From Bog-756 sp963812525 (GTDB lineage: Bacteria > Actinomycetota > Acidimicrobiia > Acidimicrobiales > RAAP-2): 64,000 nucleotides of DNA. The notes under the pieces were generated by a model that saw nothing but the letters and a program-made list of their open reading frames with translations, had not been told where the DNA came from and did not search any database. The stretch lies in contig CAWEVL010000012.1 of assembly GCA_963812525.1 (NCBI GenBank), positions 248,001-312,000 on the forward strand, in the 5' to 3' direction. The position numbers were made by a program, and so were the translations under genes. Below are positions 6,854 to 16,880 of the stretch, one piece after another (the stretch's first letter is position 1; each line of letters opens with the position of its first letter).

Positions 6854-9564
6854 GACGACGTCACCACCACGGACTTGGGGAGGTAGGTCGTGAACACGGT
6901 GGTCACGCCGCCGACGACCTTGGACACGGTGACGTAGCTGGCGGTCTTGGCGGCCACGGTCACTCCGGTGGGAGCGGTGGTCACCCCTCCCTTGGTCACG
7001 GTGTAGGTGTAGGTGCCGAACGGGATGGAGGACCGGGTGACGCCGTAGGCGTCGGTGGCCGGCAGGGTGTAGGTGTCCGCCGCGCATCCGGCGGTCACCG
7101 ACGTGAGCTTGACGGTGGCCCCGCTGAGTGGCACGCCGAGCGGGCTCACCACCTGCAACGGGAGCAGATCCAGGGGGATGGTGGTCGACGCCGATCCTCC
7201 GGGAGCGGCGTTGAGCGAGGCGATGGCCGGGCTCAGCGCCTCACTCTGGCAGTCGCCGGCGGCGATCGAGTAGCCGTTGGGCTGGGGGTAGAGCACGTTG
7301 GGCAGGCTGGCCGCGTTGGCGGCCTGGCCTGCGTTCACCTGGGTGGTCCAGGTGGTGGTGGTGGCCGGTGCCGTCTCCAGCGGGATGCCGGTGACCAGGG
7401 CGCCGGGGAGCGACGACGGGGTCTGGGTCGTCCAGGTGCCGCCCGGGCCGGAGCTCGTCGTGGCGATGATGGGCCCGTTGGCGGTGGCGCCCACGGCCGC
7501 GCAGGCGGACCGGATGACGCTGGGAGACGACTCGCAGGCCACGCCGGTGTAGTACCGCACCGAGGCACCCGACGGGGCCGGGGTGAAGTTCCAGGCCCAG
7601 CCGCCGTTGGTGAGCGCGCCTTCGAGGAGCTGCCCGGGGGCAGCGAGACCCGACGCGTTGGCCGCCACCACGCAGTCGGCGGCATCGCCGCCGGAGGGTA
7701 GGCCGCAGGCCACCGACGAGACGGCGGAGACGGTGGCCGGGACCGTGGTGGCCGCCGACCAGTCGTGGGGGGACTGGGTGAGGTCTGCCGTCCAGATCGC
7801 CGCGTTCCCCGCCGCCGACCCGACGGCCACGCAGGTCGTCGAGGTGCAGGAGATGTCGTTGATGGCGGTGTTACCGGTGGGGAAGCTCGGCTCGACGGTC
7901 CAGGTGGTGCCCGGCGTGGCCGAGACCACGGCGGTCAGCACCGTCGGGTCGGTGGCGCTGGTGGCGTCGCCGGCGGCGATGGCCTCGCAGAGGGTGGTGG
8001 TCGGGCAGGTGATCTTGCCCACCGAGGTCACCGTCGGGGGGAGGGTGTCGGCGGTGAAGGTGGGGGTCCAGGTGGCGTTGGTGGCCAGGGTGGCCGGGTC
8101 GCCGTCGAGTCGGAGGATGGTCGGCGCCGACGGGATGAGCCCCACGGTGGCCGACCCGCTCAGCTCACAGGTCGAGGTGGTGGGGCAGGCCAACGACGAG
8201 AGGTTGGTGAAGGTGGTCGCCGCCGGGGCCACCACCGCCCAGGTGTCCTGCTGCGGCCCGGTCTGTCCGACCGCCCCGGCCAGGAGGACGGGACCGACCG
8301 CCGTGGTGCCCAGGGCATAGCAGCCGTTGGTCGAGGGGCAGGCCACCTGCGAGATGTCGGTCACGCCCGCCGGCGCGGTGTCGGTCGACGTCGTGCCCAG
8401 GTCCGAGGAGGTGGTGCGGATCACCGCGCCGCTGGCGTTGTACCCCACCCCCACACAGGTCGGCGAGCCGCCGGAGGTGCAGGCGACGGGGGAGAGGTTG
8501 GTGATGCCCGCGAAGTTGGTCGAGGACCAGGTGGACCCGGTCCCACCCCAGGCTGCGGTGGCCCCGGCGGTGCCGTTGCCGGTGGAGACACAGGTCAGCT
8601 TGGTCGTGCCCGGGCAGGTGACCCCGCCGTCGACCGCAGCCGAGGACCCGTAGGTGATGGCCGAGGTGATGCCCTCGTCGAAGGCGGTGAGCTGCACGGT
8701 GCTCTGGGCTGTCACCGTCACCGTCGTCGAGGCGGTATCGACCGTGCTCCCGCTGGTGGTGACGAACGGCGGGGTCCCGCCGTAGCCGGTGAAGGTGGTG
8801 GGCTTGCCCGAGGTGGGCTGGGACACCGACACGGTGTAGGAGCCGGTCGGCACCTGGGCGAAGACGCAACCGTTCTCGTCCGGATACACGGTCAGGGTAT
8901 GGCTGGCGGACACCCATGGGTCCGATCCGCTGCCCTGGGCGGTCTCGGTGAGGTTGACCGGGACGGCCTGGAGGCGGTCGGTGGCCACATTGCCCATCAC
9001 GTCGAGGCTCCCGCTATTGCTCAGCTGCACCGACAGGAAGCCCTGGGTCTGCAAGCCGGGCTGAGGGTAGTTCACCGCGGTGGTGTCGGAGACGGAGCTG
9101 TTCCCGTGGTTCCAGCTCACTGTGACCTGGAGGAGGATGACCGCCGGGTGCGACGGGCTGGGCGGCTGCCCGCTCGAGCACAGGTCCGACTGGCCTTGGT
9201 TGTTCACCGACTGGGTGGTGAAGTTCGCCGTCACGGCGAACGCCGTCCCGGCCAGCGTGGACTTGGGGATCTGCGTGGTGGTGGCCGAGATCCAGGTGGC
9301 CGGGTTCTGGGGTTGGTTGGTGATGATGGCCCCGTTGGTGGTCGGGAGGGACGAGTTGGACAGCACCTCCAGCCATGAGTCGGCCAGTTGCAGTCCCGCC
9401 TGCCGTTGGCGGGCGTCGGCGGCGCTGGAGATCGCCGAGGTGAGCAGGTAGGTGAGAGGGACCACGGTGATGAGCAGGATGGTGAAGGCCACCATCACCT
9501 CGATCAGCGAGATGCCGTCATCGCTGTGGCGGCGACGCACCGATCGTCGGGTCGCCCGGCGCAT
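6850..9564 (-). CDS. PilV-like prepilin with propeller-like repeats
   Basis: Very large minor prepilin, about 904 residues. The N-terminus shows HSDDG|ISLIEVMVAF, a classic prepilin cleavage site with Glu+5 followed by a hydrophobic helix. The ATG at 9564 gives a leader of about 17 residues. A longer in-frame start at 9711 would give an implausibly long leader and has no clear Shine-Dalgarno either. Residues about 330-700 hold at least six repeats of about 50 residues with the pattern (I/V)xC-x4-6-C-x-A(V/I)G...W, for example ISCTSTTCVAVG and VACPSTNGCYALG. This resembles Cys-linked beta-propeller blades of secreted actinobacterial proteins. The C-terminus has carboxypeptidase-regulatory-like beta segments (FGTYTYTVTKGG). 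First gene of the pilin operon. Confidence 0.82.
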   Translation of the reverse strand: MRRATRRSVRRRHSDDGISLIEVMVAFTILLITVVPLTYLLTSAISSAADARQRQAGLQLADSWLEVLSNSSLPTTNGAIITNQPQNPATWISATTTQIPKSTLAGTAFAVTANFTTQSVNNQGQSDLCSSGQPPSPSHPAVILLQVTVSWNHGNSSVSDTTAVNYPQPGLQTQGFLSVQLSNSGSLDVMGNVATDRLQAVPVNLTETAQGSGSDPWVSASHTLTVYPDENGCVFAQVPTGSYTVSVSQPTSGKPTTFTGYGGTPPFVTTSGSTVDTASTTVTVTAQSTVQLTAFDEGITSAITYGSSAAVDGGVTCPGTTKLTCVSTGNGTAGATAAWGGTGSTWSSTNFAGITNLSPVACTSGGSPTCVGVGYNASGAVIRTTSSDLGTTSTDTAPAGVTDISQVACPSTNGCYALGTTAVGPVLLAGAVGQTGPQQDTWAVVAPAATTFTNLSSLACPTTSTCELSGSATVGLIPSAPTILRLDGDPATLATNATWTPTFTADTLPPTVTSVGKITCPTTTLCEAIAAGDATSATDPTVLTAVVSATPGTTWTVEPSFPTGNTAINDISCTSTTCVAVGSAAGNAAIWTADLTQSPHDWSAATTVPATVSAVSSVACGLPSGGDAADCVVAANASGLAAPGQLLEGALTNGGWAWNFTPAPSGASVRYYTGVACESSPSVIRSACAAVGATANGPIIATTSSGPGGTWTTQTPSSLPGALVTGIPLETAPATTTTWTTQVNAGQAANAASLPNVLYPQPNGYSIAAGDCQSEALSPAIASLNAAPGGSASTTIPLDLLPLQVVSPLGVPLSGATVKLTSVTAGCAADTYTLPATDAYGVTRSSIPFGTYTYTVTKGGVTTAPTGVTVAAKTASYVTVSKVVGGVTTVFTTYLPKSVVVTSS

Positions 9565-9886
9565 CGCGCCGACGACGCCCACGGACCTCGGCGATCGGCC
9601 GATCCGGGCGCGCCCGCCGGCCAACCCGTCGGTTCCGGTTCCGGCTGAGGGGGCGACGCGCCCCGCCGACGGAAGGTGATGTGACTGTCCCTGCCCAGGT
9701 GTCGGTTTCATAACGCTGAGTGGCAGGATATTTCTGGCCGGACGTCGTTCCTAGACGTAATTCCACCTGGACCAGCACCTACGGAGGTGCCTTCGCCCTG
9801 GTCGGCGAGGTGTGGTGGTCAATTCCGGCCACCGGGCGGGGCGGCCGCGGCGCCCGGTCCCGTGGCCCCGGTGGCCCGGTTCGCTT

Positions 9887-9924
9887 CGGTCAGGCGGTCA
9901 GGCGGTCAGGCGGTCAGGCGGTCC
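9887..9924. repeat. 8-bp tandem repeat (GGCGGTCA)n
   Basis: Three perfect copies of GGCGGTCA at 9893-9916, flanked by a partial copy (9887-9892) and a one-mismatch copy (9917-9924). It lies just beyond the stop of the acyl-CoA dehydrogenase, in the 220-300 bp gap before the pilin operon. A unit of 8 is typical of slipped-strand microsatellites. No function can be read from it. The rest of this gap (about 9712-9886) shows no gene. Confidence 0.75.
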
Positions 9925-9932
9925 GGAGGCGG

Positions 9933-11096
9933 TCAGTACGAGCGGGGCAGCCCGAGGGAGTGCTGGGCCACGAAGTTGAGGATCATCTCGCGGCTGACCG
10001 GGGCGATGCGGAGGAGCCGGGCCATGCCCCACAGGTCGGCCAGGCCGTACTCGGTGGACATGCCGTTCCCCCCGTGGGTCTGGATGGCCTGGTCCAGGGC
10101 GGCCAGGGTGGCCTCGGCCGCGGCGTACTTGGCCATGTTCGCCGCCTCGCCGGCCTCGGGGGTGTCGCCGGCGTGGTCGCACAGCCAGGCGGCCTTGTCC
10201 GTCATCAGGCGGGCCAGCTCGACCTCGATCTTGGACTTGGCCAGCGGATGGCTGATGCCCTGGTGCCGGCCGATCGGGGTGCCCCACACCTCGCGGCCCC
10301 TGGCGTACTCGGCCGCCTTGGCGAGCGCGTACCGGGCGATGCCGTTGGCGGTGGCCGCCGACAGGATCCGCTCGGGGTTGAGGCCGAAGAAGACCTGGCG
10401 CAGTCCCTCGCCCTCGGCCCCGATGAGCCGGTCCGCCTCCACCTGCACGTTGTCGAAGAACAGCGTGTACTGCTTCTCCGGCGCGGTGATCTCCACCGGC
10501 AGCACCTGCTTGTCCAGACCCGGGGTGTCGGTGTCCACCACGAAGAGGGAGAGCCGACCCCGACCGGTGTCGGGGTCCACCCCGGACCGGGTCACCACCA
10601 GGATGGCCTGGCACTCGTCCACCCCGGAGATGTAGTACTTCGATCCGTTGAGCCGGTAGAGGTCCCCGTCCTTGGTGGCCGTGAGGGAGAGGTTGTGGGA
10701 GTTGGACCCGGCGTCCGGCTCGGTGATGGCGAAGGCCATCTTGAGCTGGCCGGTGGCGAACCCGGGGAGCCACCGCTGTTTCTGGGCCTCGGTCCCGAAC
10801 TTGGCGATGATGGTGGCGCAGATGGCCGGCGAGACCACGATGACCAGCAGGGGGCAGCCGGCGGCAGCCAGCTCCTCGCCCACCGCGGCCAGCTCGGTGA
10901 TGCCGCCCCCGCCGCCGCCGTACTCCTCGGGCACGTTGACCCCGAGGAAGCCGGCTTCGGCCACTGCGTCCCACAGTTCGTCGGTGCGCTCGTCGGCGTG
11001 GGCCTTCTTCACGTAGTAGTCATGGCCGAACTTGGAGGCGATGGCGCCCACGGCCTCCCGCAGCATCTGCTGTTCGTCGGATTCGATGAAGTCCAT
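9933..11096 (-). CDS. Acyl-CoA dehydrogenase
   Basis: FAD-dependent acyl-CoA dehydrogenase, 387 residues, the usual length. It introduces a trans-2,3 double bond into an acyl-CoA and passes electrons to ETF. Visible features: an N-terminal helical domain (LWDAVAEAGFLGVNVPEEYG), the middle-domain FAD/substrate motif AFAITEPDAGSN, then YYISGVDECQ, and the C-terminal QTHGGNGMSTEYGLADLW containing the likely catalytic Glu. The ATG follows GAGGGAG at good spacing. It is the last gene of the operon with the carboxylase subunits and the AtuA-like gene, which points to branched-chain or terpenoid acyl-CoA degradation. The exact substrate cannot be told from sequence alone. Confidence 0.93.
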   Translation of the reverse strand: MDFIESDEQQMLREAVGAIASKFGHDYYVKKAHADERTDELWDAVAEAGFLGVNVPEEYGGGGGGITELAAVGEELAAAGCPLLVIVVSPAICATIIAKFGTEAQKQRWLPGFATGQLKMAFAITEPDAGSNSHNLSLTATKDGDLYRLNGSKYYISGVDECQAILVVTRSGVDPDTGRGRLSLFVVDTDTPGLDKQVLPVEITAPEKQYTLFFDNVQVEADRLIGAEGEGLRQVFFGLNPERILSAATANGIARYALAKAAEYARGREVWGTPIGRHQGISHPLAKSKIEVELARLMTDKAAWLCDHAGDTPEAGEAANMAKYAAAEATLAALDQAIQTHGGNGMSTEYGLADLWGMARLLRIAPVSREMILNFVAQHSLGLPRSY

Positions 11097-11131
11097 GGCG
11101 TCGCTCCCTCGGTCAGGCGGCGTGGATCGGC

Positions 11132-12937
11132 TCAGGTCGGTGGCGACAGGAGGTCGACGGGGATGTCGACCAGCCTGGACCGCAGGTACTCGCCGAGGCC
11201 CTTGGCCTGCGGATCGGGTCTCGTGGACGAGGCTACGCCCTCGCCGAGCAGCCCGACGACCACGAAGTTGAGGGCGGAGAGGTTGGGAAGGGCGTACCGC
11301 CGGACCTCGAGGCCGTCCGCCTCGGGCAGCAGCTGGCGGAACCGCGTCACGGAGAGGTAGCCGTCCAGCCACGCCCAGGCCTCGGTCGAGCGGGCCCACA
11401 GGCCCACGTTGGCGTTCCCGCCCTTGTCGCCGGACCTCGCCCCGATGAGGGTCCCGAGGGGCAGCGCGGCGGGTCGGACCCCGGTCGGCGGTCGGCGGCG
11501 AGCGGGGCGGATCGTTCCCGGCCCCGGCCCCACCTCCCCCGTCGGCCGTCCCGGCCTCCAGGTAGGCCAGGTGGGGAACCGGCACCCGGCGGCCGTCGGC
11601 GTGGACCGTCTCGGGGACCACCAGCCCGGCGGGCACCAGGGCCGGCCAGTAGACCCCGTACACCGAACCCGAACCGGGCGGGGCGGTGAGGTGGAGCCCG
11701 GGGTAGCCGGCGAGGGCCAGCTCGGTGGCGGCACTCGAGAACCTCCGACCCACCCGCTCGGCGTCGGGGTCCTTCACCGTCACCCGCAGCTGGGCGGTGG
11801 CCTCGGCGTTGACCGGGGCGTCGGTCTTGTCCGAGCGGACCAGCCGGGCGTCGAACTCGGCGAACTGCTGGAAGGCCCCCGGCCCGCCCAGGGAGCGCTC
11901 GAGGGAGCGCAGCGTGACGGCGGCCTTCTCCTCGATGTCCAGTCCCGTGAGCACGAAGGTCATGGCGTTCCGCCACCCGCCCAACAGGTTGAGGCAGACC
12001 TTGACGTCGGGCGGCGCCGGCTGCCCGGTGGCCCCCGAGATCGCGCACCCGGTCGGGACCCTCCTGGGTCACCTCGATGGTGTCGAAGCGGGCCACGACG
12101 TCGGTGTTGGGGTACTCGGGCGGGCCGATCTCGTACAGCAGCTGGGCGGTGACCGTCCCCACCGTCACCTCGCCCCCGGTGCCCGGGTGCTTGGTGATCA
12201 CCGAGGAGCCGTCCGTCCGCCACCTCGGCGATCGGGAAGCCCGGGTACTCCACCCCGTGCAGCTCGGTGAAGAAGGCGTAGTTGCCGCCGGTGGCCTGGG
12301 GTCCGCACTCGATGACGTGTCCGGCCACCACCGCCCCGGCCAGCCGGTCCCACTCGGTGGGGCCCCAGCCGTGGTGCCAGGCCGCCGGCCCCACCACGAG
12401 GGACGCGTCGGTGATCCGGGGGCACACCACCACGCCGGCCCCGCCGTTGAGTGCCTCCACGATGGGCCACCCCCCGAGGTAGGCGTTGGCCGAGATCACC
12501 TGGCCCGGAGCGCCGGCCAGCGGCCGGCCGGTGTCCAGGTGATCGAGGCGGTGGCCGTCACGGGCCAGCTCGGGGAGGCGGGACAGCAGGTCGTCGCCCT
12601 CGACGTAGGCCACGTCCACCGGCAGGCCCAGGCGGTCGGCCAGCCCCTTGACCTGCTCGGCCAGGCCGAACGGGTTGAGCCCGCCGGCATTGGTGACCAC
12701 CTTGATGCCCCGGTCGATGCAGGTGCCGAGGACGTCCTCCATCTGGGTCAGGAAGGTGTGGGCCCAGCCGCGGCCGGCGTCCTGCTGCCGTCCCTTCCAC
12801 AGGATCAGCATGGTCAGCTCGGCCAGCCAGTCGCCGGTCAGCACGTCGATGGGCCCGCCGTCCACCATCTCCCGGGCCGCCGAAAGCCGGTCCCCGTAGA
12901 ACCCCGAGCAGTTGGCGATGCGCAGGGGGGCGGCCAT
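11132..12937 (-). CDS. AtuA-like (DUF1446) protein, three frameshifts
   Basis: Composite gene, about 601 residues once repaired, of the acyclic terpene utilisation AtuA/DUF1446 family. Segments in three frames join in order: IANCSGFYGDRLSAAREM (residues 6-23) through GGNYAFFTELHGVEYPGFPI; then SVITKHPGTGGEVTVGTVTA; then DVKVCLNLLGGWRNAMTFVL; and finally LIGARSGDKGGNANVGLWAR. Breaks lie near 12212, 12043 and 11440-11560. Each is explained by one extra base, and the total length (1806 bp) is consistent with three single insertions. The ATG shares its A with the biotin carboxylase stop (TGATG). Members sit beside acyl-CoA carboxylases in terpene (atu) and related clusters, but their reaction is not established. 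Confidence 0.85.
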
Positions 12938-15048
12938 CAGCCGGCCGGGTCCGACCGGCCGCCCCGTCCCCCGCCGTCGACCTCGGGACCGCCGTTGGGG
13001 TCGGCTGTGGGTTCGGTGACGGAGTGGTCGGTGCCGTCGACCACCACCAGGACCCGGCCCGTCTCCACCTGGTCGCCCTCGGTCACGGTGACCTCGGTGA
13101 CCGTGCCGGCGGACGTGGCGTGCACGGCGTGCTCCATCTTCATGGCCTCCAGCACCACCAGGAGCTGGCCGGCCTGCACGGTGTCGCCCGTCGACACCGC
13201 CACCCGGACCACCCCGCCGGGCATCGGGGCCAGGGCCGATCCCGCCGCCACCCGGTCGGCGGCCCGCGGGAACCGGTCCTCCTCGACCAGGGCCGAGCTG
13301 CCGTCGGGCCCGTCCACGAACGCCGTCGGGCCGAACTGCTCCACCCGGTAGCGCCGGGTCACGCCGTCGGCGGTCAGGACCACCGACCCGGGCACCGCCT
13401 CCAGCCCCTCGACCTCCACCGGGTCACCGTCGACGGCCACGGCGACCAGGTCCCGTCCGAAGCGGTCGAACCGGTAGCCCACCCCGATCAGCTCGTCGCC
13501 GTGGCGGTAGCGCACCTCCTGCAGCGCCGAGGCGTTGTTGCGGAACCCGGAGGGGACCGCGGGCTGGACCGCCGTCCCGGCCCGCCGGGCGGCCTGGGCC
13601 GACAGGGCGGCGACCAGCGCATGCCTGCGCACCGCCTCCGGCGTGGTCAGGGGGGTGGCCAGCAGCTTGAGGCCGTGGCGGTCGAGGAAGCCGGTGTCGG
13701 TCTGGCCGGCCAGGAACGCGGCATGGCGCACGGTGCGGACCAGCAGGTCCCGGTTGGTGGTGACCCCGTGGATGCGGGCCCGGGCCAGCGCGGCGGCCAG
13801 GGCGGTGGCCGCCTCGGTGCGGGACGGGGCGTGGACGATGACCTTGGCCAGCATGGGGTCGTAGTGGGGGCTCACCACACTGCCCGACTCCACCCCGCTG
13901 TCCACCCGGACCACGGTGTCCAGCTGCACCGTGCTGTCGATGGGAACGGTCCGGTCCAGCTGCTCGAGGACCGAGCCCCCCACCTCGAACCGGTGGAGGA
14001 TCCCGGTGGAGGGGAGCCATCCCTGGGCCGGGTCCTCGGCGTAGACCCGGGCCTCGATGGCGTGTCCCTGGGGCCCGTGGGCCACGGCGTCGTAGACCTC
14101 CTCGGGCAGCGGGGCGCCCCCGGCGATGAGCAGCTGCAGCCGGACCAGGTCGAGCCCGGTCACCGCCTCGGTCACCGGGTGCTCCACCTGCAGCCGCGTG
14201 TTCATCTCGAGGAACCACGGGTCGCCGCGGTCGTCGAGGACGAACTCCACCGTTCCGGCGTTGACGTACCCGACGGCCTGGGCGGCGGCCACCGCCGCCT
14301 CCGTCAGGCGGGCCCTGAGCTCGCCGGAGACGGCGGGCGACGGGGCCTCCTCCACGATCTTCTGGTGCCGGCGCTGGATGCTGCACTCCCGCTCGAACAG
14401 GGCCACGGTGTGGCCGTGGGCGTCCGCCAGCACCTGGACCTCGATGTGGCGGGGATCCCGCACGTAGCGTTCGAGGAAGACGGTGCCGTCCCCGAAGGCG
14501 GCCTCGGCCTCACGGCGGGCGCCGGCCACCGCCTCCCGCAGGCTGACCGGACCGCCCACCTCCCGCATCCCCCGCCCGCCCCCGCCGGCCGACGCCTTCA
14601 CCAGCAGGGGCCAGCCCAGGGCCTCGAGTTCGGCGTCCTCGGGCAGCTCCTCGCCCTCGAGGGTGAGCGACGGCAGGGTGGGCACCCCGGCCGCCCGCAT
14701 CAGCTCCTTCGAGCCGACCTTGGATCCCATGGCGTCGATGGCCGCCGGCGGGGGGCCGACCCAGGTGAACCCGGCGCCGACCACCACCCGGGCGAAGTCA
14801 CCCGACTCCGACAGGAATCCGTAGCCGGGATGGATGGCGTCGGCCCCGGCCCGGGCCGCGGCATCCAGGATGAGGGCGGAGCGGAGGTAGGTGTCGGCCG
14901 GCGCGTCACCGGGCAGCCGCACGGCCAGGTCGGCCTCCCTGGTGTGGGGGGCGTCGGCGTCGGCGTCGGAGTAGACGGCCACGGTGGTCATGCCCATGGC
15001 CCGGGCCGTGCGCATGATCCGCCGGGCGATCTCGCCCCGGTTGGCCAC
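12937..15048 (-). CDS. Acyl-CoA carboxylase alpha subunit (biotin carboxylase-BCCP)
   Basis: Biotin carboxylase fused to a biotin carrier domain, 703 residues from the GTG at 15048. It carboxylates its own biotin with ATP and bicarbonate for transfer by the beta subunit. Visible: N-terminal NRGEIARRIMRTARAMGM, ATP-grasp glycine loop KASAGGGGRGMREV, the EMNTRLQVEHPVTE catalytic/ATP motif, and the biotinyl motif LEAMKMEHAVHA near residue 650, whose Lys is modified. Families of this type normally start M-x(3-8)-LLVANRGEIA. Here ATGACCGACGCC at 15076 followed by IHTLLVANRGE would supply this if one G near 15063 is an extra base, so the true start is probably 15076. Substrate (methylcrotonyl-, geranyl- or propionyl-type) unresolved. 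Confidence 0.93.
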   Translation of the reverse strand: MANRGEIARRIMRTARAMGMTTVAVYSDADADAPHTREADLAVRLPGDAPADTYLRSALILDAAARAGADAIHPGYGFLSESGDFARVVVGAGFTWVGPPPAAIDAMGSKVGSKELMRAAGVPTLPSLTLEGEELPEDAELEALGWPLLVKASAGGGGRGMREVGGPVSLREAVAGARREAEAAFGDGTVFLERYVRDPRHIEVQVLADAHGHTVALFERECSIQRRHQKIVEEAPSPAVSGELRARLTEAAVAAAQAVGYVNAGTVEFVLDDRGDPWFLEMNTRLQVEHPVTEAVTGLDLVRLQLLIAGGAPLPEEVYDAVAHGPQGHAIEARVYAEDPAQGWLPSTGILHRFEVGGSVLEQLDRTVPIDSTVQLDTVVRVDSGVESGSVVSPHYDPMLAKVIVHAPSRTEAATALAAALARARIHGVTTNRDLLVRTVRHAAFLAGQTDTGFLDRHGLKLLATPLTTPEAVRRHALVAALSAQAARRAGTAVQPAVPSGFRNNASALQEVRYRHGDELIGVGYRFDRFGRDLVAVAVDGDPVEVEGLEAVPGSVVLTADGVTRRYRVEQFGPTAFVDGPDGSSALVEEDRFPRAADRVAAGSALAPMPGGVVRVAVSTGDTVQAGQLLVVLEAMKMEHAVHATSAGTVTEVTVTEGDQVETGRVLVVVDGTDHSVTEPTADPNGGPEVDGGGRGGRSDPAG

Positions 15049-15091
15049 CAGCAGGGTGTGGATCGGCGTCGGTCATCGGGCGGGCACTCGC

Positions 15092-16693
15092 TCACATCCG
15101 GAACACGCCGTAGCCACGGGTGCCCTCGATGGGTTGGTTGTCGATGACCGAGAGGCACAGACCGAGCACGGTGCGGGTGTCCCGGGGGTCGATGATGCCG
15201 TCGTCGTAGAGCCGGCCGGAGAGGAAGAGGGGCAGCGACTCCGCCTCGATCTGGGCCTCCACCATGGCCCGCATGGCGGCGTCGGCCTCCTCGTCGAAGG
15301 GCACGCCCTTGGATGCCGCCGACTGCCGGCCCACGATGGACAGCACGCCGGCCAGTTGGGCCGGGCCCATCACCGCCGACCGGGCGTTGGGCCAGGAGAA
15401 CAGGAACCGGGGGTCGTAGGCCCGGCCGCACATCCCGTAGTTGCCGGCCCCGTACGAGGCCCCGATGTTGAGGGTCAGGTGGGGGACCGACGAGTTGGAC
15501 ACGGCGTTGATCATCATGGCCCCGTGCTTGATGATCCCGGCCTGCTCGTACTCCTTGCCCACCATGTACCCGGTGGTGTTCTGGAGGAAGACCAGCGGCA
15601 CGTCGATCTGGTTGGCCAGCTGGATGAACTGGGTGGCCTTGTGGGCCTCCTCGGAGAACAGCACCCCCCGGTGGTTGGCCAGCACGCCGACCGGGTAGCC
15701 GTGGATGGAGGCCCAGCCGGTGACCAGGCTGGCGCCGTACAGCGGCTTGAACTCGTCGAACCGGGACCCGTCGACCACCCGGGCCAGGACCTCGCGGGGG
15801 TCGAAGGGGACCTTGGGGTCGGCCGAGGCGATGCCCAGCAGCTCGGCCGGGGTCGTGGACCGGCTCGTCGGCCGGCTGGGTCGGGCCGCGGCCCCGCTTG
15901 CGGTGGTTGAGGCGGCCCACGATCTGGCGGCCCAGGCGGATGGCGTCGAGCTCGTCGCTGGCCAGGTAGTCGGCCAGGCCCGAGACGCGGGCGTGCATGG
16001 ACGCCCCGCCCAGCTCCTCGTCGGTCGACTCCTCGCCGGTGGCCATCTTCACCAGGGGCGGCCCACCCAGGAAGACCTTGGAGCGCTGCTCGATCATGAC
16101 GATGTAGTCGCTCATGCCCGGGACGTAGGCGCCGCCGGCGGTGGAGTTGCCGAAGACCAGGGCCACGGTGGGCACGGCGGCGGCCGAGCTCCGGGTGAGG
16201 TCCCGGAAGGCGCGGCCCCCGGGGATGAACAGCTCGGCCTGGGCCGGGAGGTCGGCCCCGCCCGACTCGACCAGGTTGATGACCGGCAGGCGGTTCTGGA
16301 GGGCGACGTCCGAGGCGCGGGCGCCCTTGCGGAAGGAGAAGGGGTTCATGGCGCCGCCCCGCACGGTGGGGTCGTGGGCGCCGATCAGGCACTCGACCCC
16401 CTCGACCACGCCGATGCCGATGATCTGGGACGCCCCGACCTGGTACTCGGTGCCCCAGGCGGCCAGGGCGCACAGCTCCAGGAAGGCGGTGTCCCGGTCG
16501 AGCAGGAGCTCGATGCGCTCCCGGGCCGGCAGCTTGCCCCGCTCCCGGTGGCGCTGGACGTAGCGCTCCCCGCCGCCGGCCCGGGTGGCGGCCAGCTGCT
16601 CGTTGACCGGTGTCGAGTGCCGTCGGACAGGGCGCGGGCGTTGGCCCGGAAGGTGTCCGAGTTCGGGTCGATGGTGGTGGCGAGGACGGGCAT
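15092..16693 (-). CDS. Acyl-CoA carboxylase beta (carboxyltransferase), frameshifted
   Basis: Carboxyltransferase subunit, about 533 residues, matching the MccB/AccD type. Two breaks: near 16612, after the N-terminal TTIDPNSDTFRANARAL, and near 15865, where one extra C separates PADEPVHDP from AELLGIA. The ClpP/crotonase-like halves are clear: LPVINLVESGGADLPAQ, VFGNSTAGGAYVPGMSDY and GGPPLVKMATGEE in the first; FLQNTTGYMVGKEYE and NIGASYGAGNYGMCGRAYDP in the second. It ends GYGVFRM. It is the first gene of the minus-strand operon, with the alpha subunit 16 bp downstream. Divergent from the glmU-like gene, with about 190 bp between them. Confidence 0.92.
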
Positions 16694-16880
16694 GGGTGGG
16701 GTCGGGTGCGGGCTCTGGCGGGCTGTGGCGGGTTGTGGCGTCGGTTTCCCGGCGTTGGTCTGGTGGTTTGGCGACCGGGTCGCATCGGACGGGCCGACGT
16801 GGGAAGAATAGGCCCATGACCTGTGCACCGCGTGACCGAAGGGGCCGACGTCCGGGGGCCATCGGAACCGGGGCCCGCCG

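Noticed and set aside
9887..9924. CRISPR-like or operator array at the GGCGGTCA repeats
   Set aside because: Units are contiguous 8-mers without spacers or dyad symmetry; a microsatellite is the simplest explanation.
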